A stretch of 64,000 bases of DNA from Burkholderia sp. Ax-1719 (GTDB taxonomy: Bacteria; Pseudomonadota; Gammaproteobacteria; Burkholderiales; Burkholderiaceae). This document shows, piece after piece, positions 9,421-17,845 of the stretch. A model generated the notes under the pieces. That model saw only the letters and a program-made list of their open reading frames with translations, was not told the DNA's origin and ran no database searches. How positions within the stretch are numbered: the stretch's first letter is position 1; the number at the start of each line of letters is the position of its first letter. The stretch is taken from contig NZ_VWWJ01000001.1 in assembly GCF_011753055.1 (NCBI RefSeq), positions 1,054,001-1,118,000 on the forward strand, given 5' to 3'. A program made the translations under genes and the position numbers.

Positions 9421-10398
9421 ATGCTCCCTTCTGCTGCGAATCAAGATAAGGACGTGCGCGAGGCTGGCGGTCCGAGTGATACAACTCTCTATTTTCGATG
9501 GCTTGCAACAGCTACGCAAGCCCACGAATCAGGCGCAGACGTCAAGTTTGTGCTCTCTACCTCGGGCGTGCCTCAAACCGATGCTGACGCGATTGCAGCT
9601 GGAATCGAAGCCTATTTCAAAGGTTTGAGCAAGCGCGCGTGGAAACCGACAAACGACGCAGGTTTGCAGGATCATGCGCATGCATCACGCATGGAATCGG
9701 CGAACTCAGGCGTACAGCCCCGTAGGCCCGGAATTCCAAGATGGTGCTTATGCGCGATAGCCGTTGTCGCCATGACCGCCGCAGTTCTAGCTCTCAAGCA
9801 TTTCCTCGCGAGGAGCAACGGCGCAAATCAACCAACAGTTGAATCCCAAAGTAGGCTGCCAGACGCTGGGAAACCTCATGCAGCCGAGCTCCCAATCGTT
9901 GAGCCAGATGTGCGCCGCGAGGACCTTAGCCATTCAGCACATTCCGCTAGCACTCCTTCCGCTGATCATGCGAGTCATGTTGATACTACGGCGGCGAAGG
10001 CAACGTGGCACGCGCGCCTGCCACAGGTTCAGCGTAGTTCGCTCTCCAGTATTGCGGTGCCCCCGGTAGATTCAAATTCTGGTTCGATACAAACATCTCC
10101 GGGTACCTGCCCACCTGGCGTCGACCGCTTAGGATGTCCAGCTCCGCGTGCCTCTGCCAGCCGAAACAGCTGCCCCACGGGCTTTCGAGTCTCAGGGGCG
10201 CGCTGTGAGAAAGTGGATATACCCTCCCATGCACACTTAGAACCGACAGGCCTTGATTGGGCGTGCGATGCGGGCTATCTCGAGGCTGGAACGCGTTGCC
10301 TCAAATTAGAGGTGCCAGCGCACGCCCATCTCGACGTGACCGGGCGCGCTTGGCAGTGTGACGAGGGGTTTGTGACCAGTGCGAACGGTTGTATTTAG
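9421..10398 (+). CDS. Single-pass membrane protein with periplasmic cysteine-rich repeats
   Basis: This 325-residue protein starts six bases after the helicase stop. Residues 1-105 are soluble and presumably cytoplasmic; about 108-130 form one hydrophobic helix preceded by Arg residues, placing the C-terminus in the periplasm. Residues about 140-225 are a low-complexity linker. The C-terminal 100 residues hold CPPGVDRLGCP followed by two repeats of the pattern P-[SA]-HAHL-x2-TG-x2-W-x-CD-x-G-[YF] and a closing Cys. The same module occurs in the exported protein encoded at 59110, next to the TerY-P triad. Paired cysteines suggest disulphides. I infer that it couples the cytoplasmic helicase to the cell envelope, for example as a sensor or effector anchor. 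No family name is recognised. Confidence 0.75.
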   Translation: MLPSAANQDKDVREAGGPSDTTLYFRWLATATQAHESGADVKFVLSTSGVPQTDADAIAAGIEAYFKGLSKRAWKPTNDAGLQDHAHASRMESANSGVQPRRPGIPRWCLCAIAVVAMTAAVLALKHFLARSNGANQPTVESQSRLPDAGKPHAAELPIVEPDVRREDLSHSAHSASTPSADHASHVDTTAAKATWHARLPQVQRSSLSSIAVPPVDSNSGSIQTSPGTCPPGVDRLGCPAPRASASRNSCPTGFRVSGARCEKVDIPSHAHLEPTGLDWACDAGYLEAGTRCLKLEVPAHAHLDVTGRAWQCDEGFVTSANGCI

Positions 10399-10477
10399 TT
10401 CGCGCAGGAATAGGCCTTATCGGCATTCCAGCGTATAAAGTTTGTTACGTGAATGTGCTATATCGCATACAAAAAAT

Positions 10478-10507
10478 CCACCGAAGTTGCGCGAAGCAAC
10501 TCGGTGG
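10478..10507. terminator. Hairpin after helicase cassette
   Basis: The two arms (ccaccga-gttgc and its complement, with one bulged A) form a 12-bp stem around a short loop. It lies 80 bases after the membrane-protein stop and is flanked by an A-run on the left and TTT on the right. It may end transcription in either direction; the T-run is better on the minus strand. Confidence 0.45.
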
Positions 10508-10675
10508 TTTCCGTACAAGATGACGATTGTTGACTACCGTTAGATACGGTGCCGCAGCCGACATTGACCATCGTCTGGTATCGCACATGTCTCGCTGAGC
10601 CCATCGAACAGCCGTGTCAACCAGATAGGCTTGACCGATATCGGCTGCAGACAGCGCAACGAATACAATATAGAC

Positions 10676-12985
10676 ATGGAGACACAAGACAGCCACCAAC
10701 TGACACAGCCGGTTTCCGGCCAGGCTCAAGCCTATCACTCCGACTTCGCCCTTCACACTCTAGGATGGAAGGCATTCCAGGACCTCTGTGCACAGGTTAT
10801 GGAAGAGGAGCTGCTGAGTACGATCTCGGTGTACCGTGAGGCTCAGGACGGTGGCCAGGATGCGGTGTTTCTTGTGAAGCGAGAGAACGCCCCTGTAGCT
10901 GTGGGAACAGTGCAATGCAAGTTTTCCAGCAAACGAGAACAACGTTTGCGGCGTTCAGATATAACCGATGAGCTGGAGCACGTCCGCCAGCTCGTTGCCA
11001 AAGGAATGGCATCGGTCTACTACTTCCTCACCAGCATGAGCGTGGATGCAGACGTTGCCCGAGAAATCCGCGAAAAACTCGCGGAGATGGGTGTTGCTGA
11101 ACCTCATGTCGAAGGCAAGGAGTGGCTGCTTGGGAAGATCAAAGGAAGTCCGCGCCTGCGAGCACTGGTACCCCGCGTCTATGGTCTCGGAGACCTCTCT
11201 ACAATCCTTGATGAGCGATGCGCCACGCAGACACGTGCACTGCTGGGGGACCACAAAAAGGCCCTCAATGTTTATGTGCCGACTGCTCCTCATCGTTCGG
11301 CAGTGGATGTTTTGGCGAAACACAGGCTCGTGCTGTTACTAGGCGCCCCGGCCACAGGAAAGTCCACGCTGGCGGCAATTCTCGCCACAATGGCCATTGA
11401 CAAAAGTGAGGTGCAGGTATTCAAGTGCGAGGGCCCAATAGAGCTTCGTCAGCATTGGAATCCAGACGATAACAAACGTTTATTCTGGATTGACGATGCC
11501 TTTGGCTCAAATTTGCTGATGTCTGAGTACATCAATGCATGGGTCGAATTCATGCCAAAGATGAAGACAGCCATCGACCTTGGGTGCCATTTCATCCTCA
11601 CATCTCGAACACACATATGGAACGAGGCAAAGCCTCGGATTGGTTCGAGAAACCATCCCCTTTTGGCCAACGATACCGCTGTCGTCAATGTTGGTGTTCT
11701 GACACAAGCTGAGCGGGAGCAAATCCTCTACAACCACCAGAAGGCAGGAACTCAGCCTGTGCGTTGGAAAGCCTTGATAAAAGCTCACTTACCTGAGCTG
11801 TCGAAGGAACGCCGACTGCTGCCAGAACTCGCACGCCGTCTCGCAGACCCAATGTTTACCGGGCACATTGCGAAGATACCCGAGGACTTGTTCCGCTTTG
11901 TCTCGCAACCTCAGAAGTTTCTGGTGCAGACGGTTGAAGAGTTGTCGGCCGAACAACGGGCGGCATTGACGTTGGTGTTCCTGAGCCAGTCGAAGCTGCC
12001 CGTCCATGTGCTCCCCGAACATGATGCAGCACTCGTCGCACGAAGCTATGGCGTGACGACGTCTGGCATGACCGAGGCACTTCTGCAACTCGCAGGCTCA
12101 CTGATCGTCCGTCGTCGGGATGAGCACAAAGAGTATTGGAGTTTCTGGCACCCCACGTTTGCTGACGCAATAAGTGAAATACTCAGCAAACGGCCAGATC
12201 TTATTGATGTCTACGTTCGAGGGGCGCGGATCGGTACACTTCTTACTGAGGTGGTATGTGAAGGTGCCGCGCCAGTTCCCGACGCCGTAGTGGTTCCGCT
12301 TGGCAGCAGTGACGCGCTAATCGAGAGGCTGCTCGAGATACCCGACCACCCGAGCGAAAATGAGGCGCTTTTCCGCTTCCTGAACCGACGGCTCCCCAAA
12401 GGGGTTGTCAACAAAGTACTGACGCGCAAACCGGAGATTGCTGGTCGGACTGGGGATCCGGCGGTCTGGTTCCGTTTGAGAGCTAGCGAAGAAATCCGGC
12501 TTAGGGCCACCGCACACGCGATGGGGCTACTCACTAAAGAGATGCGGGCATCCACAGTACTTACCCTGCAGGAAGGTGCGCTTTACTCTCTCGACACCTC
12601 ATTCATTAGGGATGACTCTATCCTCAAAATGTTCGAACCGTCAGAACTCATGCGCTTGACCGTAGGTCTGTTGGCCAAACTGGATTCAGAGATCGAAGAG
12701 GACATTGAGCGTCGCCGAGAGCGGGCTGACCCGGATAGTAGTATTGACCTCCAATTTGAAGATGTGAGTGAACTGCTGTTTGACATCAGTATGTTGGTAG
12801 AGAACGACGGCACTTTTGACGAAAAAGTCAAGTATCTAACGGGCGTGCTGGAGCAAGCCCGGGACGCAGTCGAAGCAAGCAAGTCTACAGAAGACGACGA
12901 TGAAAGCTTCTTCAAAAGCATTCCTCGCGCGATGCAACAAGAACTGCAATCTGGGCGGTCCGTTTTCAGCGACGTGGACGAATGA
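10676..12985 (+). CDS. PD-(D/E)xK nuclease-STAND NTPase fusion
   Basis: The 769-residue protein (from the ATG at 10676; an in-frame TTG at 10631 would add 15 residues) has an N-terminal restriction-endonuclease-like domain: AQDGGQDAVF near residue 55 supplies the active-site Asp, and VQCKF near residue 82 supplies QxK. An ATPase follows with GAPATGKST at about 222-230 and a hydrophobic strand ending in WIDDAF as the likely Walker B. The order matches nSTAND3-type novel STAND NTPases with a nuclease at the front. The C-terminal 400 residues are helical with no named repeats. Known STAND proteins oligomerise on binding a phage trigger and activate the effector domain, and I infer the same here. 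It is a stand-alone gene with its own upstream gap. Confidence 0.78.
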   Translation: METQDSHQLTQPVSGQAQAYHSDFALHTLGWKAFQDLCAQVMEEELLSTISVYREAQDGGQDAVFLVKRENAPVAVGTVQCKFSSKREQRLRRSDITDELEHVRQLVAKGMASVYYFLTSMSVDADVAREIREKLAEMGVAEPHVEGKEWLLGKIKGSPRLRALVPRVYGLGDLSTILDERCATQTRALLGDHKKALNVYVPTAPHRSAVDVLAKHRLVLLLGAPATGKSTLAAILATMAIDKSEVQVFKCEGPIELRQHWNPDDNKRLFWIDDAFGSNLLMSEYINAWVEFMPKMKTAIDLGCHFILTSRTHIWNEAKPRIGSRNHPLLANDTAVVNVGVLTQAEREQILYNHQKAGTQPVRWKALIKAHLPELSKERRLLPELARRLADPMFTGHIAKIPEDLFRFVSQPQKFLVQTVEELSAEQRAALTLVFLSQSKLPVHVLPEHDAALVARSYGVTTSGMTEALLQLAGSLIVRRRDEHKEYWSFWHPTFADAISEILSKRPDLIDVYVRGARIGTLLTEVVCEGAAPVPDAVVVPLGSSDALIERLLEIPDHPSENEALFRFLNRRLPKGVVNKVLTRKPEIAGRTGDPAVWFRLRASEEIRLRATAHAMGLLTKEMRASTVLTLQEGALYSLDTSFIRDDSILKMFEPSELMRLTVGLLAKLDSEIEEDIERRRERADPDSSIDLQFEDVSELLFDISMLVENDGTFDEKVKYLTGVLEQARDAVEASKSTEDDDESFFKSIPRAMQQELQSGRSVFSDVDE

Positions 12986-13190
12986 GATTGTCCCACCGAC
13001 AGGAAAGCGGCTGTAGCGCATAGGCCGGCACCGGATCGACAACGCACAGACCTTTATACTGCGGGGTGTCACCCATTGCCGACAGAGCCCCGCTCATCCT
13101 GCGCCCGTAGACGTGGTCGCAAAGAGCCCAGCAACCCGGAGTTTCTTCGGCCTGCGTTAACCTGTATCCGCAACAACTCGATAGCTCCAC

Positions 13191-15413
13191 ATGACCACCG
13201 TTCTGACTGATGACAAATTGCGCGAAATCTGGCAAACCGGATTCAAGGCCTACAAGGCTGAGCAATGGGCGACACAGTGGCGTCACCATTACGCCGAACA
13301 GATCCGCACAGTCAAGAGTGCCTCGCGCGATATGTGGATGGAGCCGAGCTTTCAGGCAAAGCTCTGGAATGACAATCCGATAGCCAACATCGGATCTGGC
13401 AATTCCGTCACGGTACCTGGCGCGCTCGCCGATAGAGAGCTTGCTGCGACGTTGCTTGACTCGCGGGAGAATTTGCCACTTACCGACGCCGAATCGAGTG
13501 GGCGGCATATTGAGGCGCTTTATCACCAAGTCCTCGCGTGGATCAAGTCGAAAAACTATGCGAAACGCCGACCGAAGGCACGGCTAATCCGTCTGCTTGC
13601 GGCCATATTTCCAAATGATATGGTGTGTCTGATGGACGCACGCCGTGTCTGGCAAGTCCAAAGGCTTCTTGGCATACGCCCCGTCCAAGGCGATTTCATC
13701 GCGCAACATGCGGTCATTCGGGAGCACCTGCGCCGTGTCCTGGGCGTGCCTGGTACGGTGGAAGAATCTGTCGATCAGTCGGTCCTGACGTGGTATCTCT
13801 GGCAGTCTTATATAGACAATCCGGACGAAGGTGCGGTCGACCTCCCTGCGGTGACGCGCGAAGCGATTGATATTCCTGACATTTCGTTGTTGCCTGCGGA
13901 GGCACAACGACGGAGTCTGACTTGCGTGAGTGACAACGTCAGGCTGCTTGTCGCGGTAGTACGCGAGACGGAGCAAGGCCTGAGCCGCGATGACCTTATC
14001 TCGGTCATCATGCAGGAAGCACCGCAGCTGCAAAAGAGCACAAGCGCAGTCAACGTCATTTCACAGGCGCAAGGCGGTCTCGGACTGATCACGTTGACTG
14101 ACGGAGCGTATCGACCAACCTCTCGCGGCCTTGATCTGCTCGCAGCTCACGATCCCGCTGATGCGTTGCGCGGACCTTTGATCGGCCGCGTATTCGGCAT
14201 GGGGCATCTATTGTTCTGGCTTTCCCGTGCGCCAGAGGGAATCTCGCAACAAGAGCTTTCAACCAGGCTCAAGGGACTTGTACCTACCTGGACCTCGTTG
14301 CAGCCCGGCTCGTACGTAATTGCATGGGCCCGTATGGTCGGCCTTGTTCGCTCGGATAATTCGTCAGGAAGCGCCCGGCTCGTATTGACCGATGACGGCG
14401 AGGACTATGCTGCAGCATTGCCCCAAGACTTTGAATCTCGTTGGCAAATCAATACGAAGAAGGTAGAGACAGAGCCAGAGTCTTCCAGCGTTAGACTTGT
14501 TGCGGATGACGAAAATCCGACCGGGGCTCTAGGCTATAGTCTTCAAAATATCATTGACGAGGGTTGCTTCGTTTCTGAAGATCAGCTCGAGGCGATGCTT
14601 GCGCTGATCAAGCGTAAGCATAATCTTATCCTTCAAGGCCCTCCAGGGACTGGCAAGACATGGCTCGCCAGGCGGCTCGGCTATGCATTACTTGGGACGA
14701 GGGACACCTCGCGGCTGATTTCCCTGCAGTTCCAACCGTCCCTTTCCTATGAGGACTTTGTACGGGGTTGGCGTCCGGGCGCCGACGGTCGACTGGATCT
14801 TGTCGACGGTGTGTTTCTCGAGGCGATCAACGAAGCACTATCGAACCCCCTACCGCTTGTTGTCGTGATTGAGGAGATCAATCGAGGCAATCCAGCACAA
14901 GTGTTTGGCGAGATGCTGACACTGCTCGAACATGACAAGCGACGGGAGGATGAGGCTCTGCGGCCCGCCTATGCGCGTTCGCCTGACGAGCGGATTTACG
15001 TTCCCCCGAACCTGTATGTCATCGGCACGATGAACGTCGCTGACAGGTCTTTAGCGCTAATTGATCTCGCGCTGCGCCGTCGCTTTGCATTTGCGACTCT
15101 GAAGCCCTCATTTGGTGAATCGTGGCGCAAGTGGTGTATGACCAGCGCGCGCTTCTCAGAGTCGGCAGTGGCCGACATCGCGAAGCGCATGGAGCGTCTG
15201 AATCAGCGTATTGCCGACGACCAATCCCTGGGGGACCAGTTCTGTATTGGACATAGCTTTGTTACTCCTCCTCAGGGCGAACTGCCTGGCGATGTCAAAG
15301 CGTGGTTTAGCGAAATTGTGAGGAGCGAGCTTGAGCCCCTCCTGCGTGAGTACTGGTACGACAATCCGTCGAAGGTCAAGGAGGCGACCGAAGAACTGAC
15401 CGCTCAGCTTTAA
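13191..15413 (+). CDS. mcrB: McrB-type AAA+ GTPase with atypical N-terminus (type IV restriction)
   Basis: The C-terminal half is the McrB motor: GPPGTGKT at about 483-490, EEINRGNP at about 561-568, and GTMNVADRSLALIDLALRRRF near 612-632, the diagnostic McrB signature. The AAA+ ring of this family hydrolyses GTP and, with McrC, translocates on and cuts modified DNA. The first 450 residues do not look like the small methylcytosine-binding domain of E. coli McrB. They contain a long helical region and two winged-helix-like stretches (about 240-310 and 330-400), so the recognised modification or trigger may differ. The gene is followed 19 bases later by mcrC on the same strand, as is usual for this pair. 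Confidence 0.9.
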   Translation: MTTVLTDDKLREIWQTGFKAYKAEQWATQWRHHYAEQIRTVKSASRDMWMEPSFQAKLWNDNPIANIGSGNSVTVPGALADRELAATLLDSRENLPLTDAESSGRHIEALYHQVLAWIKSKNYAKRRPKARLIRLLAAIFPNDMVCLMDARRVWQVQRLLGIRPVQGDFIAQHAVIREHLRRVLGVPGTVEESVDQSVLTWYLWQSYIDNPDEGAVDLPAVTREAIDIPDISLLPAEAQRRSLTCVSDNVRLLVAVVRETEQGLSRDDLISVIMQEAPQLQKSTSAVNVISQAQGGLGLITLTDGAYRPTSRGLDLLAAHDPADALRGPLIGRVFGMGHLLFWLSRAPEGISQQELSTRLKGLVPTWTSLQPGSYVIAWARMVGLVRSDNSSGSARLVLTDDGEDYAAALPQDFESRWQINTKKVETEPESSSVRLVADDENPTGALGYSLQNIIDEGCFVSEDQLEAMLALIKRKHNLILQGPPGTGKTWLARRLGYALLGTRDTSRLISLQFQPSLSYEDFVRGWRPGADGRLDLVDGVFLEAINEALSNPLPLVVVIEEINRGNPAQVFGEMLTLLEHDKRREDEALRPAYARSPDERIYVPPNLYVIGTMNVADRSLALIDLALRRRFAFATLKPSFGESWRKWCMTSARFSESAVADIAKRMERLNQRIADDQSLGDQFCIGHSFVTPPQGELPGDVKAWFSEIVRSELEPLLREYWYDNPSKVKEATEELTAQL

Positions 15414-15432
15414 CTGGATCGAAGGTATGGCC

Positions 15433-16491
15433 ATGTCGAAATCGATCCCTGTCAAAAATCTCTGGTTCCTGCTCTCCTACGCACATAATCTCGCCGAGTT
15501 CTCAAGCGAGCTTCCGGTAGAAGTTGCTGACGAAGACGACCTCCCGGAATTGCTGGGTCGGTTGCTGGCATGGCTTGTGGAGCGTCGGATTCGGCGTAAC
15601 CTGACTCGGGCCTATCAGGCCCGAGAGGCACGTCTAACAAGAGTGCGAGGTCGTATAGATCTAGTCCAAACCTTGTGCTCAGATGAGCTCCGTCAGGGGC
15701 GCATTGTCTGTCGTTTCGAAGAGCCCACTGCTGACACACCACGTAACCAGCTGGTTCGATACGCATTGACCCATGCCGCATCGAGTATCGGAGAGTCGAA
15801 GCTTTCCCAGCGGTGCCGCCAGATGGCACATGAACTGGCGCGACTCGGTGTCTCCTATCGTCGGCCTTCAAGGTCTGAACTGGCACGCGAGCAGTTTGGG
15901 AGAAACGACGCCGAAGACCGTGCTTTGCTAGTTGTCGCGGGCCTTGTTCTAGATCCTCGCCTGCCTACCGAAGAGGCTGGCAACTCGCATCTGGCTCGAC
16001 TGCGCCGGGATGATCGCCTGCTCCCTTACATATTTGAGAAAGCTGTCGCCGGCTTCTACCTTCACCAACTCCCTGCCCGGGAGTGGCGTGTTCGTCCGCA
16101 GAAACGTTTGAGCTGGCAGGTCGATACCCCGACGCCGGGCTTGCATAACCTCCTTCCGGGTATGCAGGCCGATCTGATATTGGATAGTGGTATCAGCGAC
16201 AGGCGTATTGTCATCGACACAAAATTCAAGGCGATTTTGCGTCGAAACCAATTTGGAAGCGAAAAATTTCGAAGCGCAGACCTGTATCAGCTGTATACCT
16301 ACCTAAGGACGCAAACCGGCGCCGGCGACAAATATGCAGACGAGGCCGAAGGCATATTGCTTCATCCGTCACTGGGTGAACACGTCGATGAGGCCTGCTC
16401 CGTGCAGGGACACCGCTTACGATTCACGACTGTTGATCTCGGAGGCGAACCCGCGACTATTGGTGCAACACTGAGATCTCTGCTCACTTAA
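15433..16491 (+). CDS. mcrC: McrC nuclease subunit (type IV restriction)
   Basis: This is the nuclease partner of the McrB ATPase just upstream. The N-terminus PVKNLWFLLSYA is typical of McrC. The C-terminal PD-(D/E)xK site is visible as DLILDSG followed by IVIDTKFK (about residues 246-268), then DLYQLYTYL, the conserved helix after the core. I chose the ATG at 15433 because GAAGG lies seven bases before it; the ATG at 15427 sits almost on that site. The length of about 352 residues fits the family. Together with the upstream gene it should form a complete McrBC complex that cuts modified DNA in the cytoplasm. Confidence 0.9.
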   Translation: MSKSIPVKNLWFLLSYAHNLAEFSSELPVEVADEDDLPELLGRLLAWLVERRIRRNLTRAYQAREARLTRVRGRIDLVQTLCSDELRQGRIVCRFEEPTADTPRNQLVRYALTHAASSIGESKLSQRCRQMAHELARLGVSYRRPSRSELAREQFGRNDAEDRALLVVAGLVLDPRLPTEEAGNSHLARLRRDDRLLPYIFEKAVAGFYLHQLPAREWRVRPQKRLSWQVDTPTPGLHNLLPGMQADLILDSGISDRRIVIDTKFKAILRRNQFGSEKFRSADLYQLYTYLRTQTGAGDKYADEAEGILLHPSLGEHVDEACSVQGHRLRFTTVDLGGEPATIGATLRSLLT

Positions 16492-16498
16492 GTGAGCA
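16481..16498. promoter_or_regulatory. 18-bp perfect palindrome over mcrC stop codon
   Basis: Bases 16481-16498 are an uninterrupted palindrome that includes the TAA of mcrC. No T-run follows, so a protein-binding site or processing hairpin is as likely as a weak terminator. Confidence 0.3.
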
Positions 16499-16604
16499 AT
16501 AAGTCGTGCCCAGCCTTGCTTCACACGACACTGGTGCTTCGTCCATTGCGGTTTCGATGGAAGGCAATGGCGTGTGGAACAAGTAGTTACTCGCGAAATG
16601 CGTT

Positions 16605-17018
16605 TCAGGCGCTTTGATCACTTACCTTGATAGCGCTCTTGATGTTGGGGTCGAAGTGTTCGCGGAACCATTCCGCCATTCTTCGTGCCGCATCTCCGCC
16701 AGCCGGATCTTGACCACCAGAGACAAGTTCGGCGCAAGCTTCGGTAACCGCAACCAGAATTCTCGAGGTTTCTGGGATATAGCGCCGGTCTTCACCTCTT
16801 TCATGGCGTTCGCGAATCACCTGGTAACGGACGTCCTCTGCGATTGTCCAGCCGCTCACGAGAAAGTCTTGAACGCTGATTGAACGGCCGCCGACGTCGA
16901 TGACTTTTTCTCGGTCGGTCTCGCTATAGCCGACATCCTCAAGCGCTTCGCAACTGTCGATTGCTGTGTTGATCACGGCGCGGATCAGAGCCCAGTCAGT
17001 TTTCAGCGGTCCGGTCAT
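16605..17018 (-). CDS. Hypothetical helical protein (137 aa)
   Basis: A GGAG ribosome site lies nine bases before the ATG at 17018. The product is acidic and apparently all-helical, without a signal peptide, cysteine motif or membrane segment. No family is recognised. It is the last of three minus-strand genes (regulator-like, papain-fold-like, this one) with gaps of 52 and 88 bases, which suggests one transcription unit. It could be a partner or immunity protein of the neighbouring papain-fold protein, but that is only a positional argument. Confidence 0.65.
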   Translation of the reverse strand: MTGPLKTDWALIRAVINTAIDSCEALEDVGYSETDREKVIDVGGRSISVQDFLVSGWTIAEDVRYQVIRERHERGEDRRYIPETSRILVAVTEACAELVSGGQDPAGGDAARRMAEWFREHFDPNIKSAIKVSDQSA

Positions 17019-17070
17019 GCTTTTGCACTCCTTCTACTTGAACAGGGGAAATCGCACAGCCCGTGCGATT

Positions 17071-17757
17071 CTATTGCGCGACGACATCGCCTTCCTGCCG
17101 GCCGGGGATGGCGAGCCAGCTAACGCTTACGTCGCTCAGCGTGTCGTCAGCACTAAGACTTGCCGGCGTCACCTCTCCTCCCGCGATGTTGCCGACAATC
17201 CTCTTGGTCACCTTCGCGTAACTGTCAGCAAAAAGTTCCGAGCAAATCACCGCCCGCTTGGGGAATCCAACTGATCGCCCGACGGAATTTGACTTGTTTC
17301 CAAAGCCACGATGAGCGACGCCGATGAGGCGAAAAATCTCCCAGAGGTTGTAGGAGTAGTCTGAGAAGGATAAGGCCGCGATCGCCACTCTGTAGCGCTC
17401 ATCGCTCGTCAATCCGAGGTCCCTGCGAAAGCGAAGATCATGGCTGCCCACATAATGCGAAAGAGGTTGACGGTTTACGCCGCGCCTTGTGGCTTCACAA
17501 ACGATGCCGTCGCCAAGATAGATTGCAGCGTGCTCCCAGCGTGCGTGCTCGTGCCCATAGCCGCCATGCCCCTGGACCCGCCTGATGCTGCTGGCCACAA
17601 AGCCAGGAGTGACTTCACTAGTCAACACAAGATCCCCGGGCAGGAGTGCATCAACATCAATCACTTTGCGCGCGGCGATTTCCTGTCGCGAGAGTGGGCC
17701 TGATATGGTCGCGACACGCTTAGGTAGTGCGTTGGCCGCCAAAATGTGTTGCACCAT
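17071..17757 (-). CDS. Permuted papain-fold (YiiX/NlpC-P60-like) cysteine hydrolase
   Basis: This 228-residue protein shows the permuted NlpC/P60 arrangement: LLPGDLVL near residue 38, then WEHAAIYLG near residue 75 carrying the active-site His, VCEATRRGV after it, and finally VICSELFADSY near residue 170 carrying the nucleophile Cys. Proteins of this fold are amidases, lipid hydrolases or peptidases. There is no signal peptide, so it should act in the cytoplasm unless exported by another route. It lies between a putative regulator and a small helical protein, a layout usual for a toxin or effector module. The substrate cannot be told from sequence. There is no clear ribosome site before the ATG at 17757. 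Confidence 0.7.
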   Translation of the reverse strand: MVQHILAANALPKRVATISGPLSRQEIAARKVIDVDALLPGDLVLTSEVTPGFVASSIRRVQGHGGYGHEHARWEHAAIYLGDGIVCEATRRGVNRQPLSHYVGSHDLRFRRDLGLTSDERYRVAIAALSFSDYSYNLWEIFRLIGVAHRGFGNKSNSVGRSVGFPKRAVICSELFADSYAKVTKRIVGNIAGGEVTPASLSADDTLSDVSVSWLAIPGRQEGDVVAQ

Positions 17758-17845
17758 GATGAGTTAGTTACAAACCACTGTCCGTTGTGCCTAACGCGTC
17801 ATGAATCTGCCGCGCACAAAATGTGTCGTCGCCGTCCGGCATTGC

